Shown here: piece by piece, positions 60,651-64,000 of the stretch
How the letters are laid out: each line of letters begins with the position of its first letter
How positions within the stretch are numbered: position 1 is the stretch's first letter
Assembly (NCBI GenBank): GCA_011009095.1
Contig: VTPC01000987.1
Location: forward strand, 1 to 64,000
Length of the DNA stretch: 64,000 nt
Source of the DNA: Ignelater luminosus
Taxonomy: Eukaryota; Arthropoda; Insecta; Coleoptera; Elateridae
Direction: 5' to 3'
Translations under genes and position numbers: made by a program
The notes under the pieces: model-generated
What the model saw: the letters and a program-made list of their open reading frames with translations, nothing else
Databases searched by the model: none
Told to the model about the DNA's origin: nothing

Positions 60651-61700
60651 ATCAATAAGATATAAGACACAAAAAATGATATCCAGTTTTATTTAATCAA
60701 TATGTTCATCGCAAAAACACAAACAACACAAAAACAAATAAAAAGAGAAAGTCACTCTTCAACACGAGTAAAAAACCTTTTTAATTTTAAGTAATCCACA
60801 CTAAATAGAGGTGACGTTGCCCTAGTTTAATTAATAACTAGGTTAACAAACAAATAAACCTCAAAAATAGTAACTTAATTATCAATAAATAAACAGATAT
60901 TTATAATATTGAATGCATTTATAATCATGAAACAAGTGAATATCATCGATAGCAACTAATTGTCTATAAACAAGTGAATATCTACAATATTGAATATATT
61001 TAATTGCTAAAATAAGTGGATTTTAACAATAACCACTAGTTTAATTAAAAAAACCAATAATTGTCACCAAATCGCAATATAACAACAAAAGTTTCACCTT
61101 GTCGTATGAACAAGTTTTAAAAACAAAATAAACGTTAAAACAAAACACAGTTTAACTCACAGATATGTATGTACTTCCTGGCTTTATCATATATTTCCGT
61201 GAGGATCTACATTCAATGTGGTTTAATAGATTTGTGATCGTTGATCCAGTACCATTGTATACACCCTTGTGAGGTTATGTACGATATTACCTCTGTTGAG
61301 TTCCTAGCTCAAATTAATAAAAAATTCAAATTATTCTTGAATTTCTATGATAAACAACAGGATTTTTACTTGAAGCCTCTTCGAGAACCATTCGTGAACC
61401 CACCCCTATAACTAATGCATTTAGGGAACCAGACAAGAATCTTGTGTTTCTAGATCATAAACAACCATAACAGAAAAACAAAAACTAGAATAAAATTTCA
61501 CAATGCACGAATAAAACAAACTAACAATATTTATTCAGACTCCGCTGAAGAAATACAATTTTGATTACAAAATTATGAACAACAATATGACAACTAACCT
61601 GTTGATTGTGCAACCACTTTCGCAATGCCTTTGTCTCCGATGAAAACGAAAGAACCACGCCTAAGAAGAGTGTCCGCCCTTCCGCCATATTTTAAATGTG
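60650..61700. other. Strongly AT-rich tract with a possible LTR-leader-like end
   Basis: The segment 61360-61700, read on the minus strand, has an AATAAA and a GC-richer part with GGTGGGTTCACGAATGG. It reminds me of an LTR-element leader, but no paired repeat or coding region supports it. Confidence 0.2.
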
Positions 61701-62699
61701 TGAGTATCCAAATTCATAGAAATTAAAACTGGAGAGAAAGTCAATGATCTAGAATCAATGTTTCGCTTTTTTAAATTAAATTAGATTTTCTAAAGAATTA
61801 TCAAACACAAATAAAGTTTTTAGAGGGGAGAATAACAAATATTCCAAAAAATGTTAAAATCGAATCGCTGAAAGATACTTCATTTTAGGGGATTTCCCGA
61901 AGACAATAAAATTCGCATTTTCCTACAAAGGATGATTTTAAATAAGAAAAACTTAAAAATATGGAATTCCTAATTCAATTTAATCAATGAACAAATCAAA
62001 TTTTGAATTCAACAATAGATTATGTAAATTAAGTTAAATAAGTCCAGAGTATGCATCCACATTATTTTATGACACTCTCGTACCAACTTAGAATAATGAA
62101 ATATTGGCGGGATTTTAGAAAATTTAAATAATTTTATGACGACGAGTAACGAATCGTTACACATAGGTCTCCACTTGAAACCGAGCTGTTCATCTGCCAT
62201 ATTAACTGTAGTAAAAATCATGGAAAAGTGAAAGAGGCGAGGTTTTGCTCGTGGAAATCCAACGAGACGACCGCCCAGAAAACTCCCTGCTGTCTCCACT
62301 CATCAAAAACCAGCGAAGGAAGAAATGAGAAATCTTTTTCCTCCATTCTTTTTCATTTACACATCAAACTACTAGTTACGAATCAAAATTAAATATAACT
62401 CTGGTTACTATTATTTCTCTTCAGCCTCCTTGGCTAATTTGTCGGTTTTTCATTTGCAACGCCACCAACATATGTTTTAATCCACCTGCAAATTCGCAAG
62501 TGTCAATTAACGGCTTTCAAAAGTTCCCAATTTGTCTTACTGATTTGCTCATTATTAGTAGAATCTGATTAACTACAAGTCTGTACATATAACACGTTTT
62601 CCCTCAACCCATAAGTCACTATAGTATTATCGACCTTCCTAAACTACCTTTTCATAGGTAATGTTCACAATTTCAGTCCTAACGAGGAACCTTATAAGT
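61701..62699. other. No gene recognised; small GC-richer minus-strand frame
   Basis: On the minus strand near 62196 a frame begins MADEQLGFKWRPMCNDS after a GC-richer leader (62200-62330), like the start of a first exon. It soon runs into AT-rich sequence and I see no good donor, so I do not call a gene. Confidence 0.25.
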
Positions 62700-63545
62700 A
62701 TTCTAATCAATTACTTTTTTTCTGCGAGGAAATTCGTCATAGTCTTGCCTAGTTTTTCTTCGCAGCTCACCCCCTTCAGTCCTGCCATTACACTTAACTG
62801 TTAAGCAACATTGAATGCGTTTCTCATGTTCAACGCAATCCCCACAATATGTTTTTTCTATCCTATTTTCTTTTATTTTTTCTACTACTCTAGAAATGAC
62901 CTGTAGAGTTGATCGACCTCTTCTGCAGCCCGATTGTCTATCCAATCTTTTCTATTTGATTTGCAAGTTATTTATAACCCTTTTAGCAGGCAGTTTATCC
63001 AATATTTTGCCTAAGATTGGCGGAAACGGAGTTGGAATTTGAAACCCAGGCCAATCTACTTATTTTTCAACATCTGGGCTGCTTTCTCATATTGAAGAAT
63101 TATATTTTCCTCTTTTCTTTGAATCTTCTTCATTCATTATTATCCCCTTCATCGTCTGAAGGAACACAGGCAAACAGACATCATTACTCTGGTTATCTTC
63201 TTTCCAACAATTATTTTATACGGGAGCGACCAGAAGTTCTGATTCAGTTTTTTTCATGATACTTTGTGATTTTTCTTTTTGTTCCTTGTATTGTCTTCTA
63301 TTCTCTGTTTTTTCTAAAACTGCTTTTTAACTTTCTTTACTTTCCTCCTGGCTTGCGTTAGTTTTGCGGTCCACTATTTCCCTTTAGGTATTGCTGGTAT
63401 GAACGCTGTTTAACAAGATTTTGCAGTCTCTCAGCTGTCCTCTCAACATCTGTTTCGCTATAAGGAGTGTCCCGTTTACTACTGTAAACCTGCTTTCTCA
63501 TTGACTCTGCAAAGCATTTCAGTTTGCTCTTCTCACGATAAATGA
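62700..63545 (-). mobile_element. R1-type LINE reverse transcriptase fragment (N-terminal RT part)
   Basis: On the minus strand the order is: RRKVKKVKKQ (about 63350); FWSLPYKIIVGKK (about 63240-63200), matching the DPWGLPYKIVxKK motif of R1-type ORF2; PPILGKILDKLPAKRVINNL (about 63030-62970); and DRQSGCRRGRSTLQVISRVV (about 62940-62880), matching LSDRQYGFRxGRSTxDAI. Stops interrupt the frame. It covers the part of ORF2 just before that seen at 46680-47575, so the two are separate insertions of the same general type. Confidence 0.85.
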
Positions 63546-64000
63546 GTAGCAGCTATACACTGTGTCCAAGATAAGGATGCACAGCATGGGAATCTTGGAA
63601 ACGGTACGAGATACAGCATCGGTTAAATGGGATGAAAGTTGACTATTTATAGGACCTTTTTATTGGCGTTTGCAAAATCTAGATATCTTGAATAGTTTCA
63701 GAGATATTTAAAGAAAAGTAGATTTCTCGATTTTCGTTATTATTTCTTCTTTCCTTTATTTGAAGAGATATCCGAAAACTAAAACCACTTTTTCATTGCC
63801 ACTTTTTGTTCTCTATTAAAATACGCTAACTAAATTCCTGTACAATGTTTCGATTTCGAGTAACCATCATCAACCTCATTTTTTTAAATAGGCGGAAAAA
63901 CAATTGAAAATTTTGGTTTTGATTTTTTTTTGTGTGATCAACTGTAATAATTGCTGTTCATCTTCAAAATTTTGGTTGAGTACATGATTCTTGACATAAC
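63546..64000. other. AT-rich tract to the window end, no gene recognised
   Basis: Nothing supported. Confidence 0.4.

Noticed and set aside
62009-62299. Minus-strand first exon starting MADEQLGFKWRPM
   Set aside because: The start looks plausible but no good splice donor follows and the frame drifts into AT-rich, non-coding sequence.
1-64000. tRNA, rRNA, snRNA genes and CRISPR arrays
   Set aside because: I looked for T-loop GTTCGANTC-type boxes, rRNA-like blocks and regularly spaced short repeats on both strands and found none that hold up.

Overview
The window is AT-rich, gene-poor eukaryotic DNA, most likely from an insect and possibly a beetle. That placing is an inference. It rests on the mix of repeats (mariner, BEL/Pao, R1-, Jockey- and RTE-type LINEs, a Crypton-like recombinase, many TA-flanked MITEs) in a background of long non-coding DNA. 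No complete host gene is visible. The best host piece is an exon at 51340-51567 (+), bounded by a strong acceptor and donor; its two candidate frames conflict. Two weaker candidates are a signal-peptide exon at 33433-33497 (+) and a decayed two-exon small secreted cysteine-containing peptide gene at 8367-8791 (-).

Layout. 0.3-6.4 kb: a 280 bp MITE, an RTE LINE tail, a Jockey/CR1-type LINE fragment, a 140 bp palindrome and a 1.54 kb element with inverted repeats of about 325 bp. 8.3-9.5 kb: the small secreted-peptide locus and one copy of a dispersed repeat (second copy at 27.2 kb). 10.4-14.1 kb: a BEL/Pao retroelement fossil whose integrase region was split by a 1291 bp mariner. 14.9-15.5 kb: a clean 648 bp MITE. 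18.8 kb: an LTR-element leader-like site. 27-29 kb: a GC-rich degenerate minisatellite and a second BEL/Pao remnant with LTR-like direct repeats. 35-37.7 kb: a degenerate tandem array, a TIR transposon carrying an Academ-like XPG/Cys-cluster gene remnant, and an RTE LINE fragment. 39 kb: a decayed Crypton-like tyrosine recombinase. 43.8-44.0 kb: a 205 bp foldback holding a well-formed hammerhead ribozyme. 46.6-50.3 kb: an R1-type LINE fragment broken by a 100-N gap that looks like an assembly artefact, a 1.46 kb MITE, and the 3' end of an LTR element. 51.3 kb: the host exon. 54-63.5 kb: Jockey- and R1-type LINE fragments and two tandem arrays.

The genes do not form a pathway; the window reads as a large intergenic or intronic tract filled by successive transposition. 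The most unusual feature is the hammerhead ribozyme on the minus strand at 43920-43964. Its stem I runs, across an internal loop, into two 73 nt arms that differ at only two positions. The other items most worth following are the Academ-like element, the Crypton-like recombinase and the long-TIR element.
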